IMG/VR virus record: IMGVR_UViG_3300033388_005973
Coordinates: 1-24,212 of that record
Strand: one strand, 5' to 3'
Origin: a virus
DNA: 24,212 nucleotides
The notes under the pieces are model-generated. The model searched no databases. It worked only from the letters and a program-made list of their open reading frames with translations, and was not told the DNA's origin. Shown piece after piece: positions 1-5,665 of this stretch. How positions within the stretch are numbered: position 1 is the stretch's first letter; each line of letters opens with the position of its first letter. A program made the position numbers and the translations under genes.

Positions 1-120
1 TTCCAGTTCATGTTCATGGATCTGTGTCCACATGAGCCTGTCAATCCAAGATACTTTGTCTAAGCCATAGCAATTAGCAATGTCGATCTTTAGCATATCT
101 AAACCATTAAATTGGCTCAT
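1..120 (-). CDS. Phage RNA polymerase, second (catalytic) subunit, N-terminal fragment
   Basis: Open reading frame running off the left edge; only about 40 residues are visible, starting MSQFNGLDMLKIDIANCYGL. The DIANCYGLDKVSWIDR stretch matches the T7 RNA polymerase segment GANCAGVDKVPFPERI, which lies just after the DxRGR region. In N4 the two-subunit RNAPII is split at this same point (gp15/gp16), and the N-terminal part sits upstream here at 1617-2495. The catalytic motifs would lie beyond the window. The start ATG overlaps the stop of the upstream small gene by one base (TAATG) and has a GGAGG ribosome site. With its partner it should transcribe phage middle genes. That function is inferred from the N4 family. 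Confidence 0.75.
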   Translation of the reverse strand, partial: MSQFNGLDMLKIDIANCYGLDKVSWIDRLMWTQIHEHELE

Positions 121-401
121 TATCGGTCGCCTCCAATGAGATTATTGAGAGTATTGAACTTATCCTTTTGAGTTCGTATGATTTTTGTTGCTTCAGCTAT
201 AGTCATACCAATGAAGTCTTTGGTTTCAAAGGTAATTTCGTCAGGAAAATAATGTCCTAAATATATTTTCCTACGTCTGTGCACATAGATTTCAGCATAA
301 ATACTTCGAGCTTTATGTAAGTGATGCCATTCAGAAGAACCTTCTAAGACTATATCGTAGATGTTTCTAATGATGGCAGTTTGAACAGTAGGACTACTCA
401 T
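120..401 (-). CDS. Small paralogous protein P1 between RNA polymerase subunits
   Basis: A 93-aa protein of unknown function. Its C-terminal half carries a pattern shared with three neighbours: HY, about 3 residues, D-I, then a hydrophobic segment with IGM, an EA pair, a run of K residues and a closing L-NLI (here NTLNNLIGG). The N-terminal half is basic and aromatic (SSEWHHLHKARS, VHRRRKIYLG) and diverges from the paralogs. The start overlaps the end of the upstream gene by 8 bases, and the stop overlaps the polymerase subunit start, so it belongs to one coupled cassette. No enzymatic motif is visible. Confidence 0.7.
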   Translation of the reverse strand: MSSPTVQTAIIRNIYDIVLEGSSEWHHLHKARSIYAEIYVHRRRKIYLGHYFPDEITFETKDFIGMTIAEATKIIRTQKDKFNTLNNLIGGDR

Positions 402-681
402 GATTTTGTACCAAATTCATTAGCCGGTAGTACTTATCCTTTCGTTCATCAATTATGGTTTGAGCTGTCTTGAATCCCATACCAAGGATCTCTTGAGGAT
501 CAAACTCAATCGTATCAACGATGTAATGAGTTAATTTGAGTTCAAGAGGTGGTATGGATGTATCTTTACAGATTTCAACCATGATATTACAGGCATCAGA
601 TAACCAGCTTAGGCCAAGTTGGTCACCTGCATTGACTACCCAGACTCGAGTAATAATATGAGTATCCATACTAAGACTCAT
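394..681 (-). CDS. Small paralogous protein P2 between RNA polymerase subunits
   Basis: Up to 95 aa; function unknown. The C-terminal half reads HYIVDTIEFDPQEILGMG followed by an RKDKYYRLMNLVQ ending, clearly paralogous to the proteins at 120-401, 1002-1307 and 1312-1620. The N-terminal part (IITRVWVVNAG) resembles IVTRVWVIPGN in the 1002-1307 protein, so those two are probably the closest pair. The first ATG (681) overlaps the stop of the upstream frame as ATGA. A second in-frame ATG at 669 (MDTHIITRV) is an alternative start with an AGGA about 11 bases upstream. Confidence 0.7.
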   Translation of the reverse strand: MSLSMDTHIITRVWVVNAGDQLGLSWLSDACNIMVEICKDTSIPPLELKLTHYIVDTIEFDPQEILGMGFKTAQTIIDERKDKYYRLMNLVQNHE

Positions 682-1018
682 CCTGGTTGACTAATTTTGC
701 CAGCGAATGTAGTAAACTCATGAAATGAGTCAAACATTAGTACTTCTCTTCCAGCATCTAAAGCGGTATGAAGAGACATTTCTTGAGTATGACTTATGAA
801 ATGCATTGGGCCACATTGATTCTTAACGATATCACTATGATATACCCACCCCCATCAGAGAAATCATCACGTTGTCGTGTAAGTATGGCTAAACCATCTT
901 TACGACGACCATGTGGGCGATAAGCAATGATTTTAGGGGTACCAACTTCATTATGGAGAATAATATCCTTAACAGATATTAATTCATGGCTTGTATATTG
1001 TTTAACGACGGTCTTCAT
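678..1018 (-). pseudogene. Small gene P3, apparently broken by a one-base frameshift
   Basis: The start is MKTVVKQYTSHE at 1018, with GGAG six bases upstream and a 17-base overlap with the preceding gene. The frame as read stops at 794 with an unlikely tail (GGGYIIVISLRINVAQCIS). If one G is added to the G run read on the minus strand (plus-strand C run 849-853), the protein continues as GGWVYHSDIVKNQCGPMHFI and ends SQPG, with a TGA at 678-680 that overlaps the next gene's ATG. Such stop-start overlap is the rule in this cassette, so the shifted frame is probably the real C-terminus. The intact product would be about 113 aa and is not obviously paralogous to its neighbours. Mutation, sequencing error and programmed slippage cannot be told apart here. 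Confidence 0.6.
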
Positions 1019-1307
1019 AGGATTCTCCATCAATGAGGTGCATTAGTTTGTTATATTTCTGAATAGTTGTTCTACATAGGTTTAAAGCATCTTTTAGAGA
1101 TAGACCAATCAAGGTATTCTCTTCAAGTAACTTCTTGATTATATGAAAGGTTTCATGATGTATTACATATATTGTGACTTGTTGAGCTGTATTTTTAACG
1201 AGGCCAGCAATTATAATGGTGTTACCAGGTATAACCCATACTCGAGTGACTATGCGTTCACCTTTTGAAGTTTGCATCCAATTTTTGTCATGACCATAAG
1301 TATTCAT
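1002..1307 (-). CDS. Small paralogous protein P4 between RNA polymerase subunits
   Basis: A 101-aa protein of unknown function starting MNTYGHDKNW, with AAGGA eight bases upstream of the ATG. The N-terminal third has ERIVTRVWVIPGN, like P2 (394-681). The C-terminal half keeps the family pattern in weakened form: a hydrophobic segment with IGLSLKDA, then QKYNKLMHLIDG. The end overlaps the P3 start by 17 bases, so translation is coupled. No transmembrane segment or catalytic motif is visible. Confidence 0.7.
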   Translation of the reverse strand: MNTYGHDKNWMQTSKGERIVTRVWVIPGNTIIIAGLVKNTAQQVTIYVIHHETFHIIKKLLEENTLIGLSLKDALNLCRTTIQKYNKLMHLIDGESYEDRR

Positions 1308-1311
1308 TGGA

Positions 1312-1620
1312 TTAATCCTTTTGATCGATTAAGTTCATAAGTCTATGAAACTTTTGTACTTTCTTTACAACCAATGTAGATGCTTCATTAGCAGTCATAT
1401 CTATTAAATCATTAATATTTAAAGTAATTTCATCTTTTTTATAATGAGTAATACGTAGTTCTTGATGATAATCCTCAACTTTAGCAATGATCATGAATGA
1501 GTTAGCAAATTGTGGTTGCTCAATATGATCATATGGAATCTCACGAATTTCAGTGATAATTGCTGCTTGAATTTGAAAGAATGAAGATATTTTTTCATTC
1601 TTTATATTAAAGTAACTCAC
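1312..1620 (-). CDS. Small paralogous protein P5, coupled to RNA polymerase subunit 1
   Basis: A 102-aa protein of unknown function. It uses a GTG start at 1620 that overlaps the polymerase subunit stop as GTGA, with GGAG eight bases upstream. The C-terminal half has THYKKDEITLNINDLIDMT and KKVQKFHRLMNLIDQKD, the best preserved copy of the motif shared by the four paralogs. Because its start sits inside the stop of the RNA polymerase gene, its translation should be tied to polymerase synthesis. The function cannot be inferred from the sequence. Confidence 0.72.
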   Translation of the reverse strand: MSYFNIKNEKISSFFQIQAAIITEIREIPYDHIEQPQFANSFMIIAKVEDYHQELRITHYKKDEITLNINDLIDMTANEASTLVVKKVQKFHRLMNLIDQKD

Positions 1621-2495
1621 TGAATTAGCTCCTCTTTAGCGAAGTTAAGGATAGCCTTCTTGTACTCAGTACTCTGCAGGTTGCAGTGATATCCCTGAGA
1701 ATACATCCGGCCACGTTTGTCATACTTCCATACGAAATAGAACTTATTACCATGGTCTAATAGTTCGTTGTACACCTCGAGTGATTGCAGCTGCAGTTGA
1801 TTAAACTGTTCTGTCTTCTCAGCGGTGTCTAACGGTTTAGTAGGCTTCTCAACGTAATCAACTACTTCATTCAAGCTCCAGGCTATGTCCTGAAGTATAT
1901 TAATAACATCAGTTGCCTGGTTCTCTTCGTGATGGTTGAGATGACCGAGTAATAACGAGCTACTACCTTGTAAATGTCCACCATTACTGTTCTCTGTCCA
2001 CCGGACAGGTTTACAGATCATTGGTGGTAGATATTTAGTCTGGTTTATGAAAGTAGCTGTATCGGCTTCTAAGGCGTAGTTAGCCATGATACCCATGGTA
2101 CCGGTGCCATTTTCGAAGTCTTCACTGTGATATATTGTGTAAGCTCCAGAGCCCTCGCATACAGCCAGCAGCTCCGCTGCTGTCTTAATGCTGTCTAAGA
2201 GGTCAGGAATGCCCAGATTAGTGCCTAGCTGTGTTGCTACGGCCTGAATAGGGCTGATTTCCTTGATAGGGAGTGTGACGATAAAGATCTCAGTCGCAAT
2301 ATCGACTGATTGCATGCCTACGAGTTGATAGATACGTGCTTGTTTAGAGGGATAGTAAGAGAGAGAGCGGTATTTATCGATAGCCATTATCATTCGTTTA
2401 AATGCGAAATGATCAGTATCAATGTCAGCTTCCACTTTAGATCTGATGCTCTTGCGTGAATAATTCTGTTCAACTTCTAGTTGAGTTTGTTCCAT
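1617..2495 (-). CDS. Phage RNA polymerase subunit 1 (N4 gp15 / RNAP1-like)
   Basis: About 292 aa. The C-terminal KYDKRGRMYSQGYH (roughly residues 257-270) corresponds to the T7 RNA polymerase segment with DWRGRVY. Upstream, PPMICKPVRWTENSNGGHL matches the T7 PPKPWTGITGGGYW region, and VINILQDIAWSLNEVV matches the T7 AINIAQNTAWKINKKV helix. The protein ends soon after DxRGR, so it lacks the palm catalytic aspartates, which must come from the second subunit as in the N4 RNAPII heterodimer. The frame is open to 2543, but GGAG lies at 2505-2508; an ATG at 2495 (nine-base spacing) or 2501 is the likely start. Unlike N4, the partner gene is separated from it by about 1.5 kb. Confidence 0.85.
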   Translation of the reverse strand: MEQTQLEVEQNYSRKSIRSKVEADIDTDHFAFKRMIMAIDKYRSLSYYPSKQARIYQLVGMQSVDIATEIFIVTLPIKEISPIQAVATQLGTNLGIPDLLDSIKTAAELLAVCEGSGAYTIYHSEDFENGTGTMGIMANYALEADTATFINQTKYLPPMICKPVRWTENSNGGHLQGSSSLLLGHLNHHEENQATDVINILQDIAWSLNEVVDYVEKPTKPLDTAEKTEQFNQLQLQSLEVYNELLDHGNKFYFVWKYDKRGRMYSQGYHCNLQSTEYKKAILNFAKEELIQ

Positions 2496-2523
2496 CGTCA
2501 TAGTCTCCGAGAGTTGCGAAATG

Positions 2524-2566
2524 CGAGCGGCGAGCGCGAGCATGAGCCAGGTTCACCCGTTATTAC
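2524..2566. repeat. REP-like GC-rich repeat, copy near RNAP1
   Basis: A palindromic, GAGCGGCGAGCGCGAGCATG-type stretch followed by CACCCGTTATTAC. It aligns with the copy at 4838-4880, where the tail is CACCCATTATTAC. Its GAGCCAGGTTCACCC (2544-2558) occurs exactly, in inverted orientation, at 7187-7201. It lies between the 44-aa gene and the polymerase gene and covers the stop of the former. Confidence 0.6.
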
Positions 2567-2697
2567 AGGTCACCCTTGATAATCAATGAGTCAGGATCGA
2601 TGCCCATAGCAGTAGATAGCTTACGGTCCTCGACTGACATCATGTTAAATTTTATTCTCCAATACATGCGTAGAGCCTTTCGTTTTAACCATTTCAT
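2563..2697 (-). CDS. 44-aa basic hypothetical protein
   Basis: A short frame with a textbook start: GGAG six bases before the ATG at 2697. The product begins MKWLKRKALRMYWRIKFNMM and continues into a more acidic half ending IDPDSLIIKGDL. The first 20 residues are strongly basic and amphipathic, which could suit nucleic acid or membrane contact; that is a guess. It lies directly upstream of RNA polymerase subunit 1 on the same strand and is probably cotranscribed with it. Confidence 0.65.
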   Translation of the reverse strand: MKWLKRKALRMYWRIKFNMMSVEDRKLSTAMGIDPDSLIIKGDL

Positions 2698-2775
2698 AAT
2701 ATTCTCCATGTTCTAATTCACGATGGTTAGGAGTGGCACACCACTTAGATGTACCACTGTTTTTGAATTTGTGAA

Positions 2776-2793
2776 TGCCCCATTTCTGGGGCA
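2776..2793 (-). terminator. Perfect 7-bp hairpin after the 87-aa gene
   Basis: TGCCCCA-TTTC-TGGGGCA forms a stable stem-loop downstream of the stop at 2810. No long T run follows on the minus strand, so it may be an attenuator, an RNA-stabilising end or a weak terminator. A second small dyad, AGTGG-caca-CCACT, lies nearby within the same 112-bp gap. Confidence 0.4.
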
Positions 2794-2809
2794 GTCACTT
2801 GTTTTGCTG

Positions 2810-3073
2810 TTAGCCAGCCATGATTTTATCGACATCGCTGAAGTCGCCAACAGGCTTATCTTCAACGTATGGAGTGAGTTCTGCTTGTGATAGCAGAGCT
2901 TCGAAGTTAGACACTTCTTCCATGTTTTCAGCCGTTGCTTCAGGCAGATTACGTTTGCGGTTTTCTTTGGAACCGGTGAACTCCGCAATGTTAATGAAGC
3001 CAATGTACTTGCCAGCAACATGTACTGAGAAGCCACGACGTTTTTCTTTTGAACTATTTCCACGAGTTTGCAT
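2810..3073 (-). CDS. 87-aa hypothetical early protein
   Basis: Starts MQTRGNSSKEKRRGFSVHVA. The N-terminus is basic, followed by a short hydrophobic stretch (VAGKYIGFINIAEF) and a long acidic C-terminal half (NMEEVSNFEALLSQ, DKPVGDFSDVDKIMAG). TTGGAG lies about 11 bases before the ATG, a somewhat long spacing. One copy of the recurring 21-bp promoter-like motif lies 38-58 bases upstream, so this is probably the first gene of the transcript that leads to the RNA polymerase. Function unknown; no recognised domain. Confidence 0.65.
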   Translation of the reverse strand: MQTRGNSSKEKRRGFSVHVAGKYIGFINIAEFTGSKENRKRNLPEATAENMEEVSNFEALLSQAELTPYVEDKPVGDFSDVDKIMAG

Positions 3074-3110
3074 GATATGTAAATCTCCAAGTTAATTAAC
3101 AAGTAATACC

Positions 3111-3131
3111 ATTTAACAAAGATGATTTGTT
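3111..3131 (-). promoter_or_regulatory. Candidate phage promoter motif, copy A
   Basis: The plus strand reads ATTTAACAAAGATGATTTGTT, matching the copy at 4278-4298 at 20 of 21 positions, with weaker copies at 5362-5382 and 5666-5686. Read on the minus strand it lies 38-58 bases upstream of the 87-aa gene start. A 9-bp dyad (3132-3150) sits immediately on its upstream side. Four copies at similar positions before minus-strand genes suggest a promoter for a phage polymerase. Confidence 0.55.
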
Positions 3132-3581
3132 AGTTTGGTGCCACTAAACTCCCCGTAAAAACAAGGAGTTAGACTACTATTAATGTAGAGGATTGCCACT
3201 GTTTACAGCGAGCTCAAGCGAGCGTGTGTTGTGTGCTTTGTTGTTACGACTGAACTCCTGGAACCTGAGCACACGTAACACGTTGTTGTCCCATGTGTTA
3301 CGGGGTGCGGTGGTGCAAGGAGTGAGGGAGTCAGGGTCACCCAACATCTAATCTCTAGCTTATGTGTGCTTGTTGTTACGAGGCGCAGGGAGCGTAGCGA
3401 CCCTTCGAGCGCCGAGTCAGTGTTGCCCTGTATTTGATCTCACATGTATACGAGACAAGCGGCCGGCGTGATTAGCGTGCCAGGCGCATAGCGACTGGGA
3501 TGCGTGATCACCCGTTGTGTTGCCGGCAAGCTTGACGAGTCAGGTGTTTCAGGCGAGCGAAGTGAGCCTGGTGTAGAAGTT
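3132..3581. repeat. Non-coding, repeat-rich hairpin region
   Basis: About 450 bp without a supported gene, richer in GC than its surroundings. It holds a 9-bp dyad (3132-3150), a stem AACTCC/GGAGTT (3146-3169), a direct repeat GTGTGCTT(T)GTTGTTACGA (near 3230 and 3364), a stem CGTAACAC/GTGTTACG (3274-3281 with 3295-3302), a GGCGC-AGGG...CCCT...GCGCC hairpin (about 3383-3414), a CCAG/CTGG plus CGCAT/ATGCG structure (about 3480-3505) and CAGGC...GCCTG (about 3550-3570). The GGGAGTCAGGGTCACCCAA at 3326-3344 matches 7185-7203 inverted at 17 of 19. These are copies of one dispersed repeat family. Confidence 0.6.
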
Positions 3582-3614
3582 AAAAAGGGAGACATGATAG
3601 ATATCACATCTCCC
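3582..3614 (-). terminator. Strong Rho-independent terminator, minus strand
   Basis: On the minus strand GGGAGATGTGATA and TATCATGTCTCCC pair over about 13 positions (two G-T wobbles), followed directly by TTTTT. It ends the transcript carrying the beta-barrel protein and the 33-aa membrane peptide. Confidence 0.85.
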
Positions 3615-3739
3615 TAGTAGTACTATTTAAGACAACCGGCATACTAGTTGGTTGAATCAAGTTACAGACCACTTGAGGCCATGGCAGGGCATAAGTTGTA
3701 CAGGCTTATGAACCGCGTTAACAACATGTTAGCACACAT

Positions 3740-3841
3740 CTACAAGTATTCTATAAGTATATTAGTACATAGTAGTAGTGCGGTAGAGAAGATCAGTGCT
3801 CCCATTACAGTCACACTGAATATTTTGAGTTGAGTACGCAT
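3740..3841 (-). CDS. 33-aa single-pass membrane peptide
   Basis: Short frame with a perfect AAGGAG five bases before the ATG at 3841. The product starts MRTQLKIFSVTVMGALIF and ends NILIEYL; almost all of it is one hydrophobic segment (about residues 7-28) after a short basic N-terminus, as in small phage inner-membrane peptides. The ribosome site lies in the 9-bp gap after the stop of the beta-barrel gene, so the two form an operon ended by the terminator at 3582-3614. It could act in superinfection exclusion or envelope takeover; that is inference from context only. It was chosen over the plus-strand frame at 3648-3833, which lacks such support. Confidence 0.6.
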   Translation of the reverse strand: MRTQLKIFSVTVMGALIFSTALLLCTNILIEYL

Positions 3842-3850
3842 AATTACTCC

Positions 3851-4252
3851 TTACATGTGAAACTTTAGTGATAGGTTTAGTGCTTGACCAAACCATGTGA
3901 TTACTACGTTCTCAGTGATATCCACTTCAGCTGCAAGCAGTGGTATAGCACCATTTCTGTCACCAGTGATGGTATTACGCTTAGTCATGCGATACCCGGA
4001 TATAACACCAATTCCGAAGCGGAATCGTGATGTTTCAGGGAATACTTTAACTACATAGACTGAAGGTAGTTCATAACTATTCTTAAGAAGACCAACACGG
4101 TAGTTGTTATCAAATTGATAACCAATGCCTGGAGTTGAGTTATTAACACCATTACTACTACCGAAGTGAATTGTATGAGTATGGATGATGAGATCACCAG
4201 CCATTACATTACCCGATAACATGAGTAACAGTATTAATGTGAATTTGTTCAT
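3851..4252 (-). CDS. Secreted outer-membrane beta-barrel-like protein
   Basis: About 133 aa from the ATG at 4252, chosen because TTGGAG stands six bases upstream; the frame extends to 4279 without support. It begins MNKFTLILLLMLSGNVMAGD, a clear signal peptide with a likely cleavage after VMA. The mature part alternates polar and hydrophobic residues, with PGIGYQFDNNYRVGLLKNSY, a GVISGYR strand, and a C-terminal NLSLKFHM typical of barrel ends. The PGIGY...NS...S.Y pattern recalls small PagP-like or phage-encoded barrel proteins, but no catalytic residues could be assigned. Expressed from the early side of the genome, it may modify the cell surface or block superinfection; inferred. Confidence 0.6.
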   Translation of the reverse strand: MNKFTLILLLMLSGNVMAGDLIIHTHTIHFGSSNGVNNSTPGIGYQFDNNYRVGLLKNSYELPSVYVVKVFPETSRFRFGIGVISGYRMTKRNTITGDRNGAIPLLAAEVDITENVVITWFGQALNLSLKFHM

Positions 4253-4277
4253 GATTAGCTCCAAGTTATTTATTATC

Positions 4278-4298
4278 ATTTAATAAAGATGATTTGTT
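4278..4298 (-). promoter_or_regulatory. Candidate phage promoter motif, copy B
   Basis: Plus strand ATTTAATAAAGATGATTTGTT, 20 of 21 identical to copy A. It stands 26-46 bases upstream of the beta-barrel gene start at 4252, in the 112-bp gap to the next gene. Confidence 0.55.
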
Positions 4299-4321
4299 GT
4301 ATCTCTTTGTGGATATACCCA

Positions 4322-4341
4322 TATATCTCTTTAGAGATATA
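4322..4341. promoter_or_regulatory. Perfect 8-bp dyad TATATCTC/GAGATATA
   Basis: An AT-rich stem-loop with a 4-base loop, between the 63-aa gene stop and promoter motif B. No T run follows on either strand. It could be a weak terminator, an operator, or a promoter hairpin of the kind N4 virion polymerase uses; the N4 loop consensus is not seen. Confidence 0.35.
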
Positions 4342-4363
4342 CAGGCTATCCATTAGTGGGTAG

Positions 4364-4555
4364 TTATTTAGGGATAGTATCTTGCCAAGCAGCATAAGCA
4401 GCGTGATCTTCGATACTAATTCCTTGTTCTTCACTCATTGCAAAGTAAGCACCATCAGGCATCTCACCGTTATCTAAGCTAAAGTGGTGAGTTTGTAGGA
4501 ACTGATTTGGTACTGGTACACCGCGCCAATGCATGTGGTCTGTGATTACGCCCAT
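4364..4555 (-). CDS. 63-aa hypothetical protein
   Basis: Starts MGVITDHMHWRGVPVPNQFL, with AAGGAG well placed before the ATG. It is acidic and rich in aromatic and histidine residues (THHFSLDNGEMPDG, DHAAYAAWQDTIPK). No known domain recognised. It lies between the zinc-ribbon gene upstream (30-bp gap) and the beta-barrel transcript downstream, and is probably cotranscribed with the zinc-ribbon gene. Confidence 0.6.
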   Translation of the reverse strand: MGVITDHMHWRGVPVPNQFLQTHHFSLDNGEMPDGAYFAMSEEQGISIEDHAAYAAWQDTIPK

Positions 4556-4585
4556 GATATATCTCCTTGATTATTAATAGATTAG

Positions 4586-4774
4586 TTAAGGGCGTTTGAG
4601 CCCAAGTTTACGTAATTGTGCACAACTGAGTTCAGCACGGTAACACATACTGCATTGACCATAGTGAGCACCAGCTTTATCTTCAGAGGCATAGCCTTTA
4701 CCACAACCACATACTAGACGACCAGTGGTATCACTAACTGATGGTCTGAGGTGCTTATTTATACCGAGCGGCAT
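4586..4774 (-). CDS. 62-aa zinc-ribbon protein
   Basis: Starts MPLGINKHLRPSVSDTTGRL. Two paired cysteine clusters, CGCGKGY and CSMCYRAELSC, form a likely four-cysteine zinc ribbon across residues 22-51. The C-terminus is basic (LRKLGLKRP). Such small ribbon proteins are common in phage early regions and usually bind nucleic acid or a host protein; the partner here is unknown. AAGGA precedes the ATG by seven bases. A TATCCC-taaa-GGGATA hairpin (4787-4802) lies just upstream of the start, where it could affect the mRNA leader. Confidence 0.65.
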   Translation of the reverse strand: MPLGINKHLRPSVSDTTGRLVCGCGKGYASEDKAGAHYGQCSMCYRAELSCAQLRKLGLKRP

Positions 4775-4786
4775 GAGTATTCCTTC

Positions 4787-4802
4787 TATCCCTAAAGGGA
4801 TA
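4787..4802. promoter_or_regulatory. 6-bp dyad upstream of the zinc-ribbon gene
   Basis: TATCCC-TAAA-GGGATA, 13 bases before the start at 4774. It shares the TTTA/TAAA loop with the dyad at 4322-4341. Its role is unknown; leader hairpin or promoter element are both possible. Confidence 0.35.
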
Positions 4803-4812
4803 TTGTTTATGA

Positions 4813-4880
4813 GGTGGTCTATCAGATACGCTGGACAACGAGCGGCGCAGGCATGACCAGCCTACACCACCCATTATTAC
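4813..4880. repeat. REP-like repeat copy with nested stems
   Basis: Outer stem GGTGGT (4813-4818) with ACCACC (4866-4871), inner stem GCTGG/CCAGC, core CGAGCGGCGCAGGCATGA, tail CACCCATTATTAC. The core and tail align with 2524-2566. It fills the gap between two minus-strand genes. Confidence 0.6.
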
Positions 4881-4887
4881 CAGTTAG

Positions 4888-5085
4888 TTATTGAGCATTT
4901 TTGATAGTAAGAACAGTCTTATCAAGGGCTTGAATATATGAATCAGCTTTGCTTGAGTAAACAGTATTATTAGCTATTACTGTTACTCTAAACATATATC
5001 CGCCACCAATAAGTACACTAGGCACAAATCTTATATCGTGCTGTTCTTGAAATGTATCAATTAAGTATTGAAGGTTATTTTCCAT
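4888..5085 (-). CDS. 65-aa hypothetical protein
   Basis: Starts MENNLQYLIDTFQEQHDIRF. The frame is open to 5124, but GAGG five bases before the ATG at 5085 makes that start more likely; the ribosome site overlaps the stop of the upstream gene (5094). The remainder (SVLIGGGYMFRVTVIANN, then ALDKTVLTIKNAQ) suggests a small alpha/beta fold. Function unknown. It is probably translated with the 5094-5312 gene. Confidence 0.6.
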   Translation of the reverse strand: MENNLQYLIDTFQEQHDIRFVPSVLIGGGYMFRVTVIANNTVYSSKADSYIQALDKTVLTIKNAQ

Positions 5086-5093
5086 ATTGACCT

Positions 5094-5312
5094 CTACTGA
5101 GTAAGACCAGTGGTTACATTCCACTTAATACGTGAGTAAGCCATTGCAGTAGAGCAGACGAACTGTTCAGCATACGTAGTAAGCACCTTCATCATTTCAC
5201 TGGCATCACCATCCTGTTGATCAGGCGTGCCCATATTGGCAGCCAGGTCTAAGAATTGACCACGCATGACTGCATGAGCATCAAGCTTTTGGTTGTTAGT
5301 TGTATACAACAT
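5094..5312 (-). CDS. 72-aa hypothetical protein
   Basis: Starts MLYTTNNQKLDAHAVMRGQF. Mostly helical in appearance, with a hydrophobic face in SEMMKVLTTYAEQFV and a closing SRIKWNVTTGLTQ. GAGG lies about ten bases before the ATG. Promoter-like motif C lies 50-70 bases upstream. No recognised family; first gene of a small transcript with the 65-aa gene downstream. Confidence 0.6.
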   Translation of the reverse strand: MLYTTNNQKLDAHAVMRGQFLDLAANMGTPDQQDGDASEMMKVLTTYAEQFVCSTAMAYSRIKWNVTTGLTQ

Positions 5313-5361
5313 GGTTAGTTACCTCGAGAGTAATTAATAAGAGTTAGTAATTGACATTACC

Positions 5362-5382
5362 ACTTAATAGAGATGTTCTGTC
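5362..5382 (-). promoter_or_regulatory. Candidate phage promoter motif, copy C
   Basis: Plus strand ACTTAATAGAGATGTTCTGTC, a diverged copy of motifs A and B that keeps the TTAATA-A-AGATG core. It lies upstream of the 72-aa gene. Confidence 0.45.
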
Positions 5383-5428
5383 CTTCTTGTGAACTACCTT
5401 AAGGTGTTGAGTGTGTGTATAGGTTAGC

Positions 5429-5452
5429 CACCCTACTGTGGAAGCTAGGGTG
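5429..5452 (-). terminator. 7-bp hairpin after the 54-aa membrane protein
   Basis: CACCCTA (5429-5435) pairs with TAGGGTG (5446-5452) around a ten-base loop, 15 bases beyond the stop at 5467. No T run is seen, so the terminator call is weak; an attenuator or stabilising stem is possible. Confidence 0.4.
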
Positions 5453-5466
5453 ACTGTTGGGTTAAG

Positions 5467-5631
5467 CTAATCAGTGAATAGAACGTATTTAACTACAGCT
5501 ACTACGCATAGCAAGGCATAAGCACAGGCTAGCCACACTAATGTGGTGATCCCGTAATCACGTATGTCCTCGTTGGACACACTGGTGAGCTTGGCCTTAA
5601 TGCTGGTGACTTGTTCGGTTGGATTATTCAT
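5467..5631 (-). CDS. 54-aa single-pass membrane protein
   Basis: The ATG at 5631 has GGAG seven bases upstream, so it is preferred to the longer frame reaching 5730. The product starts MNNPTEQVTSIKAKLTSVSN, a polar N-terminal half, followed by one clear transmembrane segment (TTLVWLACAYALLCVVAVVKYV, about residues 29-50) and a short tail. It is the first minus-strand gene of the early block, behind promoter-like motif D, so it should be among the earliest expressed. Small membrane proteins here often alter the host envelope; no specific function can be given. Confidence 0.65.
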   Translation of the reverse strand: MNNPTEQVTSIKAKLTSVSNEDIRDYGITTLVWLACAYALLCVVAVVKYVLFTD

Positions 5632-5665
5632 GTAATTTCTCCAGATGTATGTATTTATTAAACCC

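Noticed and set aside
2820-3095. 91-codon plus-strand frame
   Set aside because: Antisense shadow of the 87-aa early gene with no promoter or ribosome site.
2713-3102. 129-codon minus-strand frame
   Set aside because: Overlaps the 87-aa gene in another frame, needs a TTG start, and lacks a ribosome site; composition looks like a shadow.
3383-3414. N4 virion RNA polymerase hairpin promoters among the GC-rich stems
   Set aside because: CGAGGCG-like strings occur, but flanking bases do not extend the required short stem with a three-base loop, and no consistent placement before genes was found.
3132-3581. CRISPR array or tmRNA in the repeat region
   Set aside because: Repeats are palindromic, irregularly spaced and diverged, with no constant spacer length and no tRNA-like ends.
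3648-3833. 61-codon plus-strand frame
   Set aside because: Antisense to the 33-aa membrane peptide, which has a perfect AAGGAG; the plus frame has no ribosome site and stands alone in a minus-strand block.
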